Shown: positions 29,049 to 36,990 of the stretch, in pieces | Position numbering within the stretch: the stretch's first letter is position 1 | How the letters are laid out: every line of letters begins with the position of its first letter | Assembly (NCBI RefSeq): GCF_001187865.1 | Contig: NZ_LGIT01000009.1 | Span: forward strand, 310,001 to 374,000 | Source: Klebsiella sp. RIT-PI-d | GTDB lineage: Bacteria > Pseudomonadota > Gammaproteobacteria > Enterobacterales > Enterobacteriaceae | DNA: 64,000 nt | Direction of reading: 5' to 3' | Translations under genes and position numbers: made by a program | The notes under the pieces: model-generated | Database searches by the model: none | The model's input: the letters and a program-made list of their open reading frames with translations, nothing else | Told to the model about the DNA's origin: nothing

Positions 29049-30248
29049 TTAGCTATACTGCCGGACCCGCGCAATAAACGCGTCAACGTTTTCAATTCTG
29101 TCGGCCAGCAAAATCAGCGCTTTTCCCAGGCTAATGGCATGGCGCAGGCAGGCATGGCGCATTTCATCATCGGCAATGGTATCCAGATCCGCAACGTGAG
29201 AAAGCCCCACGCTGCGGCGAATCAGTTCTGTTCCGCAAAACCCTACTGCATCGTGCCAGACGTTTTGCAGAAACTGCGACACATAGCCCGGACACGCCAG
29301 TGCCCGATCCTGCGTTTTTTCAACGGCCAGTGCCTGAAAGCGTTCAGCGAAAGTATTCCACAGATCGCGGATGTCAGACAGACGCTGCTCGCGGGCAGCA
29401 GCAGCGTCCCGAATACCGAGGTGTCCCGGTACGCCACAAAAATTAAGCAGCAAGTTGCCAATGGCGGTGCCGACATCAAAACCGACAGGACCAAAAAAAC
29501 CAAATTCGGCATCAATGGCTTTCAGGCTATCTTCGGTAACAAAAACAGAGCCGCTATGAATGTCCCCGTGCAGCAGTGCTTCAGCATGAGAGAGAAAACG
29601 ATGCTTCAGGGCGGCGACGGCAACGTGCAATTGTGGATCGTCGCGCAGAGCCGCAGCCTCCTGCTCCAGCGCAGGTGGATAGCTATTTCGTTCGTGACGT
29701 TGATAAGGATCGGTAAAAAACAAATCCTCAGTGATCTCACACATTTCCGGATTACTAAAATTCGCCACCTGGCGCTTTTTCTGCTGAGGATGGAGCCAGA
29801 AGTCGCTGGTATGAAACAGTGTTTGTGCCAGGTATTCGCCCAGCTGGCAGGACGCCTGCGGATAATGCACGCCTTTGATCAACTCACCGCGCCAGATGCG
29901 ATGACTGGAGAGATCTTCCATCACCATGACCGCCAGAGCAGGATCAAAGTGAAGAATATTCACCGTATGCTGCGGACAATACTGATAATGTTCACGCAGG
30001 GTCTGGGCTTCAAGCCGGGCACGGTCGAGAGTAAGCGGCCAGGATTCACCGACGCAGCGAACATAAGGCAGCGCCTGTTTCACGATGATGCGACTAATAC
30101 CCTGTTGATCAAAAATCTTAAACACCAGATTGAGGTTGCCGTCGCCCACCTCCTGCGCCCCGACCAGCACGGCAGGATCTGCCAGACCGCCAAATTTTTG
30201 CGCATAGGCCACGGCATCCTGGGCGGTGAACGTTTGATACTGCGACAT
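29049..30248 (-). CDS. mtnK: S-methyl-5-thioribose kinase MtnK
   Basis: A 399-residue kinase that phosphorylates 5-methylthioribose at C1 with ATP, in methionine salvage. It has a protein-kinase-like fold: [11 protein letters not shown] nucleotide loop, IIVKQA lysine, the MEDL hinge, the catalytic loop [10 protein letters not shown] and the metal-binding DAEFGF motif. Length agrees with the Klebsiella enzyme. It is divergent from mtnA, with a tandem MetJ operator between them. E. coli K-12 lacks this gene. Confidence 0.95.
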   Translation of the reverse strand: MSQYQTFTAQDAVAYAQKFGGLADPAVLVGAQEVGDGNLNLVFKIFDQQGISRIIVKQALPYVRCVGESWPLTLDRARLEAQTLREHYQYCPQHTVNILHFDPALAVMVMEDLSSHRIWRGELIKGVHYPQASCQLGEYLAQTLFHTSDFWLHPQQKKRQVANFSNPEMCEITEDLFFTDPYQRHERNSYPPALEQEAAALRDDPQLHVAVAALKHRFLSHAEALLHGDIHSGSVFVTEDSLKAIDAEFGFFGPVGFDVGTAIGNLLLNFCGVPGHLGIRDAAAAREQRLSDIRDLWNTFAERFQALAVEKTQDRALACPGYVSQFLQNVWHDAVGFCGTELIRRSVGLSHVADLDTIADDEMRHACLRHAISLGKALILLADRIENVDAFIARVRQYS

Positions 30249-30285
30249 TGCCTCACTCCTTCATTCTTTTGATTTAAAGCCATTC

Positions 30286-30301
30286 AGACGTCTATACATC
30301 T
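30286..30301. promoter_or_regulatory. Tandem MetJ operator, divergent mtnK/mtnA promoter
   Basis: AGACGTCT (perfect met box) is directly followed by ATACATCT (6 of 8). Contiguous 8-bp met boxes are the hallmark of MetJ operators. The site lies 38 bp from mtnK and 53 bp from mtnA, so S-adenosylmethionine-bound MetJ should repress both. Confidence 0.88.
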
Positions 30302-30353
30302 GGAAATCATCCTGACACAATGTGATACATCAACGCAACAGAGATTTAACGAG

Positions 30354-31379
30354 ATGCAGACACTACAGACAACCAGCCTGCGGATAAGCCAGAACCAGCT
30401 TTTTATCCTCGATCAGCAGGCGTTACCGCAGAAGAAAATCTGGCTGGCCGCTGACAGCGTAGATGCCCTGGTCAGCCATATTCATGCGCTTCGCGTCCGC
30501 GGCGCGCCGCTAATTGGTCTCTCCGCCAGCCTGCTCCTGGCCTTGCTGGCGGAGAACGGCGCCGGGCGCGATGAATTGCTTTCTGCCATGGAAACGCTGC
30601 GCGCCTCGCGTCCAACGGCGGTCAATCTGATGAATAATCTTGATCGCATGAAACTGGCGCTGGCGCAGGCTGATTTTATTCCGGCCCTGGTGAGTGAGGC
30701 TGAACGCCTTATTATTGAGGATAAACAGCTTTGTGCACGTATTGCTGAGGCGGGAAGCGCGCTGGTTATGCCGGGCAGTCGGCTGCTTACCCACTGCAAT
30801 ACGGGCGGTCTGGCAACCGCGGGCGTGGGGACCGCGCTGGGGGTTATTACGCATGCGTACCAGCAGGGAAAAGTGGCCAGCGTCTGGGTCGATGAAACTC
30901 GCCCGCTGCTCCAGGGAGGACGACTTACCGCGTGGGAGCTGGGCGAGTCAGGAATTCCTTATCAACTGATTACCGACTCCATGGCCGCCAGTCTGATGGC
31001 GAAAGGTCAGGTTGACGCAGTCTGGGTGGGTGCCGATCGTATTGCTGCCAACGGCGACGTGGCCAATAAAATCGGCACCTATTCTCTGGCAGTGCTGGCA
31101 AAATTCCACGCGATTCCGTTTTATGTCGCCGCACCGTATACCACCCTTGATCGTGGCTGTCCTGAGGGAGATGCTATCCCTATTGAGCAGCGTGCGGGCA
31201 GCGAAGTGACGGGAGCCGCGGGCAGCTTTGGCGCGGTTCAATGGGCACCGCACGATGCGCCAGTGTATAACCCGGCTTTTGACGTTACGCCAGCCGCACT
31301 GATCAGCGGCTGGGTGCTGGATACCGGCGTCGTCACGCCGCAGGCCGTTGCGGAAGGCATCTTCACTTTGCATCAATAG
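30354..31379 (+). CDS. mtnA: Methylthioribose-1-phosphate isomerase MtnA
   Basis: A 341-residue isomerase of the eIF2B-like family converting 5-methylthioribose-1-phosphate to 5-methylthioribulose-1-phosphate, the step after MtnK. Catalytic residues are visible: Cys148 in THCNTGG and Asp228 in [11 protein letters not shown]; the RVRGAPLIG phosphate-binding region is at ~47-55. Its stop codon overlaps the first met box of the ybdL operator. The later salvage enzymes (MtnB, MtnC, MtnD) are not in this window. Confidence 0.95.
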   Translation: MQTLQTTSLRISQNQLFILDQQALPQKKIWLAADSVDALVSHIHALRVRGAPLIGLSASLLLALLAENGAGRDELLSAMETLRASRPTAVNLMNNLDRMKLALAQADFIPALVSEAERLIIEDKQLCARIAEAGSALVMPGSRLLTHCNTGGLATAGVGTALGVITHAYQQGKVASVWVDETRPLLQGGRLTAWELGESGIPYQLITDSMAASLMAKGQVDAVWVGADRIAANGDVANKIGTYSLAVLAKFHAIPFYVAAPYTTLDRGCPEGDAIPIEQRAGSEVTGAAGSFGAVQWAPHDAPVYNPAFDVTPAALISGWVLDTGVVTPQAVAEGIFTLHQ

Positions 31380-31393
31380 ACGTCTAAACGTCT
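31378..31393. promoter_or_regulatory. Tandem MetJ operator upstream of ybdL
   Basis: AGACGTCT (perfect) followed directly by AAACGTCT (7 of 8). The first box overlaps the mtnA stop codon. A promoter candidate TTGCCA - 16 nt - TATAGT (31397-31424) begins 4 bp downstream, so MetJ bound here would block ybdL transcription. Confidence 0.88.
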
Positions 31394-31457
31394 TGATTGC
31401 CAAATGTTGGCGTCATGTTATAGTGGCGCTAACAGTTTTAAATGAGCGGATAAAAGA

Positions 31458-32618
31458 ATGAGCATCAGTTCACCGATCCCCACCAGTAAATTACCGAATC
31501 TCGGGACCACTATTTTCAGCCAGATGAGCGCGCTGGCGCAGCAGCATCAGGCGATTAATCTGTCGCAGGGTTTTCCGGATTTTGACGGTCCACGTTATCT
31601 TCAGGAGCGGCTGGCCTGGCACGTTTCACAGGGCGCTAATCAATACGCACCGATGACCGGTACTCAGGCGCTGCGTGAGGCGATTGCTGATAAAACCGCA
31701 GAACGTTATGGCTATCGGCCGGATGTTAATAGTGATATTACCGTCACGGCCGGTGCGACCGAGGCGCTGTATGCGGCCATCACGGCGCTGGTGCGTGAAG
31801 GCGACGAAGTGATTTGTTTTGACCCGAGCTATGACAGCTATGCGCCAGCGATTGAACTGTCCGGTGGGGTAGTAAAACGTGTGGCGCTTCAGCCTCCCCA
31901 TTTTGGCGTAGACTGGCAGGCATTCGCCGGATTGCTCAGCGACCGCACCCGTCTGGTGATCCTGAATACGCCGCATAATCCTTCCGCTACCGTCTGGCAT
32001 AAAGCCGATTTTGATGCGCTATGGCAGGCCATTCACGCGCGTGAAATTTATGTGCTGAGTGATGAAGTCTATGAGCATATTTGCTTTGCACAGGACGGCC
32101 ATGCCAGCGTGCTGGCGCATTCCGATTTGCGTGAGCGTGCGATTGCCGTCTCGTCCTTTGGTAAAACCTATCATATGACCGGCTGGAAAGTAGGCTACTG
32201 TGTTGCTCCGGCAGAGATAAGCGCTGAACTGCGTAAAGTGCATCAGTATTTAACGTTCTCGGTGAACACGCCTGCACAACTGGCGCTGGCGGATATGCTG
32301 CGCGCCGAGCCGGAGCACTATCGTGAGCTACCTGCGTTTTATCAACAGCGGCGCGATCTCTTTATTACCGCGCTGGGCGCGAGCCGCCTTGAGATTCTGC
32401 CCTGTGAGGGAACCTATTTCCTGCTGGCTGATTACAGCGCGATTTCCAGCCTCGATGATGTTAGTTTTTGCCGATGGCTCACTGCTGAAGTGGGTGTTGC
32501 CGCAATACCGCTGTCCGTTTTTTGCGCCGATCCCTTTCCGCATAAGCTGATTCGTCTCTGTTTTGCAAAACAGGAATCGACATTGCTTGCTGCCGCCGAA
32601 CGGCTTTGCAAACTGTAG
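31458..32618 (+). CDS. ybdL: Methionine aminotransferase YbdL
   Basis: A 386-residue class I/II PLP-dependent aminotransferase with preference for methionine and aromatic amino acids. The PLP lysine is K236 in SSFGKTYHMTGW; NTPHNPSATVW and SDEVYEH bind the cofactor. In methionine salvage the last step transaminates 4-methylthio-2-oxobutyrate to methionine, which this enzyme can provide; its MetJ operator and position directly after mtnA support that role. It converges on ybdM with no spacer (ybdM ends at 32619). Confidence 0.94.
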   Translation: MSISSPIPTSKLPNLGTTIFSQMSALAQQHQAINLSQGFPDFDGPRYLQERLAWHVSQGANQYAPMTGTQALREAIADKTAERYGYRPDVNSDITVTAGATEALYAAITALVREGDEVICFDPSYDSYAPAIELSGGVVKRVALQPPHFGVDWQAFAGLLSDRTRLVILNTPHNPSATVWHKADFDALWQAIHAREIYVLSDEVYEHICFAQDGHASVLAHSDLRERAIAVSSFGKTYHMTGWKVGYCVAPAEISAELRKVHQYLTFSVNTPAQLALADMLRAEPEHYRELPAFYQQRRDLFITALGASRLEILPCEGTYFLLADYSAISSLDDVSFCRWLTAEVGVAAIPLSVFCADPFPHKLIRLCFAKQESTLLAAAERLCKL

Positions 32619-33245
32619 TTATTTAACGGTCCAGCTTTCGGAGTACTGACGGTCTTTAAACAGTTCAAGAAGACCGTTTACCTGTTTCAGGCGCAGTACT
32701 TCGTCAGCATCCATCCCCAGCTCCTTGCCTATTTGGCTATCTTCCCAACCCAGATGCGCCAGCTCGCGGACAATTTCCGCCATGGCGTTAATTTGATGTC
32801 GTCCGCGGGCGCGATTATGGCGAATGGTTGATGCCATATGAGACGAGCGTTTTTCATCATGTTCTTTCAGCAAGGCAACGGGTATATACCCTTTTAGCTT
32901 ACGTGCCAGTGAATTTTTATTTTGCGCCAGCTGCTGGCGATGGAAACCGTCGACGATTTCATAGCCATCCGGAAAATTTTCGGAAACGACAATAGGTTGA
33001 GTAAAGCCATCAACCTCAAGCGAGCGCAGAAGGAGCTTGTTTTCAGGGGGCGCAACATTATTAGGATTATAGTTATTAGGCACAAGCGCCTCGTTTTTTA
33101 CCCATAATACGCAATCAACGGGGTTCTCATTAAACGGACTGAAATCGTGCAGCAGGCGACGAAAATTATTGATTGCTTCTATACGTTCAGCTTCTGGTAA
33201 CGTTTCAAGATAGCCAGCAAGCACCAGCATTATTCTTTGTTGCAT
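32619..33245 (-). CDS. ybdM: ParB/sulfiredoxin-like protein YbdM (IbrB-like)
   Basis: A 208-residue ParB-N-like (sulfiredoxin superfamily) protein. The core has VSENFPDGYEIVDGFHRQQLAQ, the GFHR motif typical of ParB-like nucleotide-binding folds, followed by a helical region with STIRHNRARGRHQINAM. It is translated after, and overlaps, ybdN. I chose the ATG at 33245 over a GTG at 33257 because AAGGAG lies 11 nt upstream of it and directly abuts the GTG. E. coli homologues IbrB/IbrA are named as regulators of Ig-binding protein genes; biochemical activity is not established. Confidence 0.85.
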   Translation of the reverse strand: MQQRIMLVLAGYLETLPEAERIEAINNFRRLLHDFSPFNENPVDCVLWVKNEALVPNNYNPNNVAPPENKLLLRSLEVDGFTQPIVVSENFPDGYEIVDGFHRQQLAQNKNSLARKLKGYIPVALLKEHDEKRSSHMASTIRHNRARGRHQINAMAEIVRELAHLGWEDSQIGKELGMDADEVLRLKQVNGLLELFKDRQYSESWTVK

Positions 33246-34453
33246 AAGATGTTCCACTCCTTACGTTTATTTTTTATACGTTCGTTATAGCGCTTATAGT
33301 GTCCTGGTTTATTAGGGCTAAATGAGAGCATCCGGCACCAGTAATCATTATTAAGTAATACTTTGCATATTCGCCGCCAGGAAGGGATATCCTTCGAGCC
33401 AATATCACCAGCCTGGGTATCCGGAATTTCGGACATTCCTTTTTGCGTGTACCAGTGTAAATAAACCGCAATTTTGTTGCGGTAATGCTCAGCTGTTTTT
33501 GGCGGCATACTGTCGAGTAAAAACAGGGCGTAACTTTGCCACGTATGGTGCTCAGGCTTCATTAACTGACGATGGCCGTAAAATTTGCTGTCCTGCCCGG
33601 CATACATCCCTCCGCTGTGAACCCCGCTTACGCGCTGACACATCAGCCCCCAGCGCTCCGGCTCCAGTACGTGATACAACCATAATCCCTGACGTTGTTC
33701 CGGGCCAAAAGGCTCGCAAATCCGCATATAGCGTGGTGGTACGCCTGCCTGATACATCAGGTTATAGAGCGGGTTATACGGCTGCTGGCTTTTGGCAAAC
33801 CATGTCCAGATATCGGCCGTTTTCCAGTCATACAGAGGGTAGACATACCAGGCGTGCGCGCCGGGCGCAAGCGTGGTCCACGGTTTATCATCTGAAAAAC
33901 GCTGTTTACGTCGTGAGGCGATACTGAGGAAGCGGTTATAAGATTCATCAGCGCGAATGCCCACCATCACCGCGGCCGGACGTTTTTGCGAGAACCATTC
34001 GGCAAATTCCTGAACGAATGTTTCGAACGTCATTCCCGCCTTATAGAAAGGAAAAAAGCTGTGTGACGTAATGGCATAATCAGGCGGTTGTCTGACCCAG
34101 CTTGTCCCCGGCTGCCAGCACTGCCATTCGGGGGTAAATTGCGACAGGGCATTTTGCGTCGTTAAAGGCAGAGCGACCCAGTAGAATTCATCAATGATAT
34201 CGCTGTAATAATCGCGTAAGTGTTCACAATGCTTAATAGTGCTGGAGAACTGTGCCTCCCAGTCAATAAACAGGACGCTAATCTTGATACCTGATTCGCG
34301 TGCAAGCCGGGCAGTGAGGTGAAACATGAGTGTGGAATCTTTACCGCCTGAAAAAGAAACGCATATACGAGGAAAGTTGTGCAGCGTCCATCGGATACGC
34401 TCCCGGCTGGCATCCAGAACATTCTGGACCAGTGGAATTTTGTACAGAGACAT
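33230..34453 (-). CDS. ybdN: PAPS reductase-like PP-loop protein YbdN (IbrA-like)
   Basis: A 407-residue PP-loop protein of the phosphoadenosine phosphosulfate reductase/DndC-like group. The ATP-pyrophosphatase motif SFSGGKDSTL is near residue 34, and GIRADESYNR and YPLYDWKTADIW are conserved features of the group. It lacks the C-terminal Cys motif of true CysH. It pairs with ybdM in an overlapping two-gene operon. The pairing of a PP-loop ATPase with a ParB-like protein recalls DNA or nucleotide modification modules, but no substrate is known. Confidence 0.88.
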   Translation of the reverse strand: MSLYKIPLVQNVLDASRERIRWTLHNFPRICVSFSGGKDSTLMFHLTARLARESGIKISVLFIDWEAQFSSTIKHCEHLRDYYSDIIDEFYWVALPLTTQNALSQFTPEWQCWQPGTSWVRQPPDYAITSHSFFPFYKAGMTFETFVQEFAEWFSQKRPAAVMVGIRADESYNRFLSIASRRKQRFSDDKPWTTLAPGAHAWYVYPLYDWKTADIWTWFAKSQQPYNPLYNLMYQAGVPPRYMRICEPFGPEQRQGLWLYHVLEPERWGLMCQRVSGVHSGGMYAGQDSKFYGHRQLMKPEHHTWQSYALFLLDSMPPKTAEHYRNKIAVYLHWYTQKGMSEIPDTQAGDIGSKDIPSWRRICKVLLNNDYWCRMLSFSPNKPGHYKRYNERIKNKRKEWNILCNKE

Positions 34454-34606
34454 TTTTCAACCTTATTTGAAGGTTAGAAAGCGTAAAGAGATAAACAGGG
34501 CTTATTCAAACCCCTGCGCTCGCGAGGAGTAATTATCACGCATATTTTAAAGTGAGTAAATTAATTTGTTTGTATTTATCAGATGAATGATATTTTTTGA
34601 TGGATG

Positions 34607-35506
34607 TTATCTCGGTGTTATTTTATTAATAAAATTGGCAAAGACTTCGTTATTAAGCGAGGAGCGGTTGTACATTAAATAGGCATTAAAGGGCGCTAAT
34701 TCGACAGGCAAGGTTAGTTTTTTCAGATTGAAAGAGTGTTTAAATGCCGAAAAAATTCCCTCTGTCATTATCCCTACCAGATCGGATGAGCTGACTATAT
34801 TTATTATGCTAACAAATGAATCGCTGCGAAATGCTATTTTGCGCCCCGGCAACTGATTTTCTATTTCGGACTGAAGATGGTGCAAGCCTGAATCTTTATT
34901 ATCGAGGAACGTAAAGTCTTCCTGTAACAGTTCTTCTATAGTACAGCTATCGCCAAGCCTGGGATGCGCTTGTCGGCAAACGGTTACCACCGGGAACGTC
35001 CTATAGAGTGCGCAACAAATGGAACGGTTATTTGTCGGTGCCACTGAAATGATAAGATCGGCTTTGCGGTAGGCCAGTAAATCTTCGGCCGTCTCAGGCG
35101 ACATCAGCAGATCGTGATGTTCGATTTCAAATTGGCTGCTTTGCAGTAAAAGTAGAATTGGCTCAAGCAGCCCTGAGTTAAGCAGCAGTTGCGGGCAGTA
35201 AATAACAAATTTTTTACGCAATGAAGATCCGTGCGTAATGTTAATGGTTTGTTCAATCTGGTTAAGATTCTGTTCAAGGTGCAAGTGCAGATTAACGCCA
35301 ACTGTGGTAGGCGTAATACCTTTTCCTGAACGAATAAACAGGGGGTCGTCGAGTTGAATGCGTAAACGCTGTAGCGACTGACTAACGGCTGAAGGCGTAA
35401 TATAAAGGGTAGCTGCGGCCTTGCTGATACTCAAATGTTGATAGATACATTCAAAAATAACCAGTAAGTTGAGATCGAATTTTTTAAGATCGTAGAGATT
35501 AGCCAT
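34607..35506 (-). CDS. ybdO: LysR-family regulator YbdO
   Basis: A 299-residue LysR-type regulator with an N-terminal winged helix (LLVIFECIYQHLSISKAAATLYITPSAVSQSLQRL) and a C-terminal effector domain. E. coli YbdO has about 300 residues. It resembles YbeF at 61330-62307, also in this window. Targets here are unknown; it lies upstream of ybdNM in the same direction and divergent from ahpC. Confidence 0.88.
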   Translation of the reverse strand: MANLYDLKKFDLNLLVIFECIYQHLSISKAAATLYITPSAVSQSLQRLRIQLDDPLFIRSGKGITPTTVGVNLHLHLEQNLNQIEQTINITHGSSLRKKFVIYCPQLLLNSGLLEPILLLLQSSQFEIEHHDLLMSPETAEDLLAYRKADLIISVAPTNNRSICCALYRTFPVVTVCRQAHPRLGDSCTIEELLQEDFTFLDNKDSGLHHLQSEIENQLPGRKIAFRSDSFVSIINIVSSSDLVGIMTEGIFSAFKHSFNLKKLTLPVELAPFNAYLMYNRSSLNNEVFANFINKITPR

Positions 35507-36138
35507 AGACCAGCCTTATGGATCACAGTCTGAAAGTGGATTTTATTTAAATGATAAAGATAGTTTTATTTTATTTATTCACAAACCGTGTATGCATTAA
35601 ATCTGCTAACGACTTGACTTTGAATAAAGATATCATAAAAATTATGGCTTAACCACACGATTTGTGAAAGTGACATGCATAACAACGTTTGTTTACATTT
35701 CTTATATCAATTCGTTTTTTTGGTTGAGATTAATCCGTACTTAATGCTGATAAATTAATTATTCGTTTAATTAATGAAAAAGAGTCTCGCTTACATCTTT
35801 ACGAGCTACAGTAGCGTAGGGAAAAACTGTTAAGGCTTTTTTTGCGTCAAATGGCATACTCTATCAGAGCCATAGGCACAGCCTCTCAAATGGTGATTGC
35901 CCTTTCAATTGCAGGGTGATGTAATTCTACGTACATTCTGGCTCTGTCGGAATATTTTTACATTTTAATAACATTGTCTCTGGCGTCGGGCTGCCCAATC
36001 GCCTTCAACGTTCAGCATCAAAAGTTGTTATTGAGTAGTTGTTAGCTAACGCTTATTGATTTGATAATGGAAACGCATTAGCCGAATCACAAAAAATTCG
36101 TTAACTTACATCTCAACGAAAACACGGAGGAAGTATAG
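35507..36138. other. Long ybdO-ahpC intergenic region, dsbG absent
   Basis: 632 bp with no supported ORF. In E. coli dsbG lies between ybdO and ahpC; no remnant of it was recognised. The distal half is A/T-rich and probably holds the ybdO promoter. The last ~90 bp are the conserved ahpC leader. Confidence 0.6.
36057..36092 (+). promoter_or_regulatory. Candidate OxyR region upstream of ahpC
   Basis: The stretch beginning TGATTTGATAATGG and ending GCATTAGCCGAATC is nearly identical, as I recall it, to the E. coli ahpC upstream region bound by OxyR. It sits just before the likely promoter and 47 bp before the ahpC start. Assignment is by similarity only. Confidence 0.5.
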
Positions 36139-36702
36139 ATGTCCTTGATTAACACTAAAATCAAACCTTTTAAAAACCAGGCGTTCAAAAACGGTGAGTT
36201 CATCGAAGTTACCGAAAAAGATACTGAAGGCCGCTGGAGCGTATTTTTCTTCTATCCGGCTGACTTCACCTTCGTTTGCCCGACCGAACTGGGCGACGTA
36301 GCGGATCACCATGAAGAACTGCAGAAACTGGGCGTGGACGTTTACTCTGTTTCTACTGATACCCACTTCACTCACAAAGCATGGCACAGCAGCTCAGAAA
36401 CTATCGCTAAAATCAAATATGCGATGATCGGCGACCCGACTGCTGCACTGGCACGTAACTTTGAAGTGCTGCGCGAAGATGAAGGTCTGGCTGACCGTGG
36501 TACTTTCATCGTTGATCCGCAGGGCATCATCCAGGCCGTTGAAGTAACTGCTGAAGGTATCGGCCGTGACGCATCAGACCTGCTGCGCAAAATTAAAGCT
36601 GCACAGTACGTGGCTTCCCACCCAGGCGAAGTATGCCCGGCTAAATGGAAAGAAGGCGAAGCTACTCTGGCTCCGTCGCTTGACCTGGTCGGCAAAATCT
36701 AA
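36139..36702 (+). CDS. ahpC: Alkyl hydroperoxide reductase peroxidase subunit AhpC
   Basis: A 187-residue typical 2-Cys peroxiredoxin, same length as E. coli AhpC. It reduces H2O2, organic peroxides and peroxynitrite in the cytoplasm. The peroxidatic Cys47 is in FVCPTELG; the resolving cysteine is in EVCPAKW near the C-terminus. GGAGG lies just upstream of the ATG. Codon use is strongly biased to preferred codons, as expected for an abundant protein. It is reduced by AhpF, encoded 288 bp downstream. Confidence 0.98.
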   Translation: MSLINTKIKPFKNQAFKNGEFIEVTEKDTEGRWSVFFFYPADFTFVCPTELGDVADHHEELQKLGVDVYSVSTDTHFTHKAWHSSSETIAKIKYAMIGDPTAALARNFEVLREDEGLADRGTFIVDPQGIIQAVEVTAEGIGRDASDLLRKIKAAQYVASHPGEVCPAKWKEGEATLAPSLDLVGKI

Positions 36703-36827
36703 AATTCACGGCGTCTTTCGCGCCACAGCGGCGTTGGCTGCGCTTAATCACCCCGGTCACTTACTTATGTAAGCTCCGGGGATTCATAAGCTTGCCGCCT
36801 TGCTGTAACGCGAAATACGTGTGAATT
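36703..36827. repeat. ERIC element between ahpC and ahpF
   Basis: A ~125-bp imperfect palindrome: the arms begin and end with AATTCAC/GTGAATT and the centre contains TCACTTACTTATGTAAGCTC and GGGGATTCA, the core used for ERIC-PCR primers. Size, palindromy and core identify an enterobacterial repetitive intergenic consensus (ERIC/IRU) element. It starts immediately at the ahpC stop and will be in the ahpCF transcript if read-through occurs. Confidence 0.88.
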
Positions 36828-36842
36828 ACTGAGTGAATTGCT

Positions 36843-36874
36843 GGCGTCTTTCGCGCTACGGCCGCGTTGGCTGC
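36843..36874. repeat. Partial ERIC copy (32-bp arm)
   Basis: The 32 bases repeat 36710-36741 with three mismatches, 133 bp downstream. Only one arm is present, so this looks like a truncated second ERIC element or the scar of a tandem insertion. Confidence 0.7.
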
Positions 36875-36886
36875 CAGCACGCAAAG

Positions 36887-36909
36887 CGGGTGTTCCGCAC
36901 CCGTTTTTT
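36887..36909 (+). terminator. Terminator between ahpC and ahpF
   Basis: CGGGTG / CACCCG with a 5-nt loop (TTCCG), then TTTTTT. It probably ends most ahpC transcripts, keeping AhpF lower than AhpC. Confidence 0.82.
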
Positions 36910-36990
36910 CCCAGCATCATAATGCAAACCGTATTCAGGCAGCGTGCTTAAGGCCGTTTGCATGATGATGTTTTTAGCCCAGGAGATAGT

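Noticed and set aside
29043-30272. 409-codon plus-strand ORF covering mtnK
   Set aside because: It is the antisense frame of the clearly identified mtnK, its product resembles no known family, and it has no ribosome binding site.
35850-35950. Second OxyR-like site or small RNA in the ybdO-ahpC gap
   Set aside because: Short CTATC/ATAGG matches and a weak hairpin only; not better than expected in this sequence.
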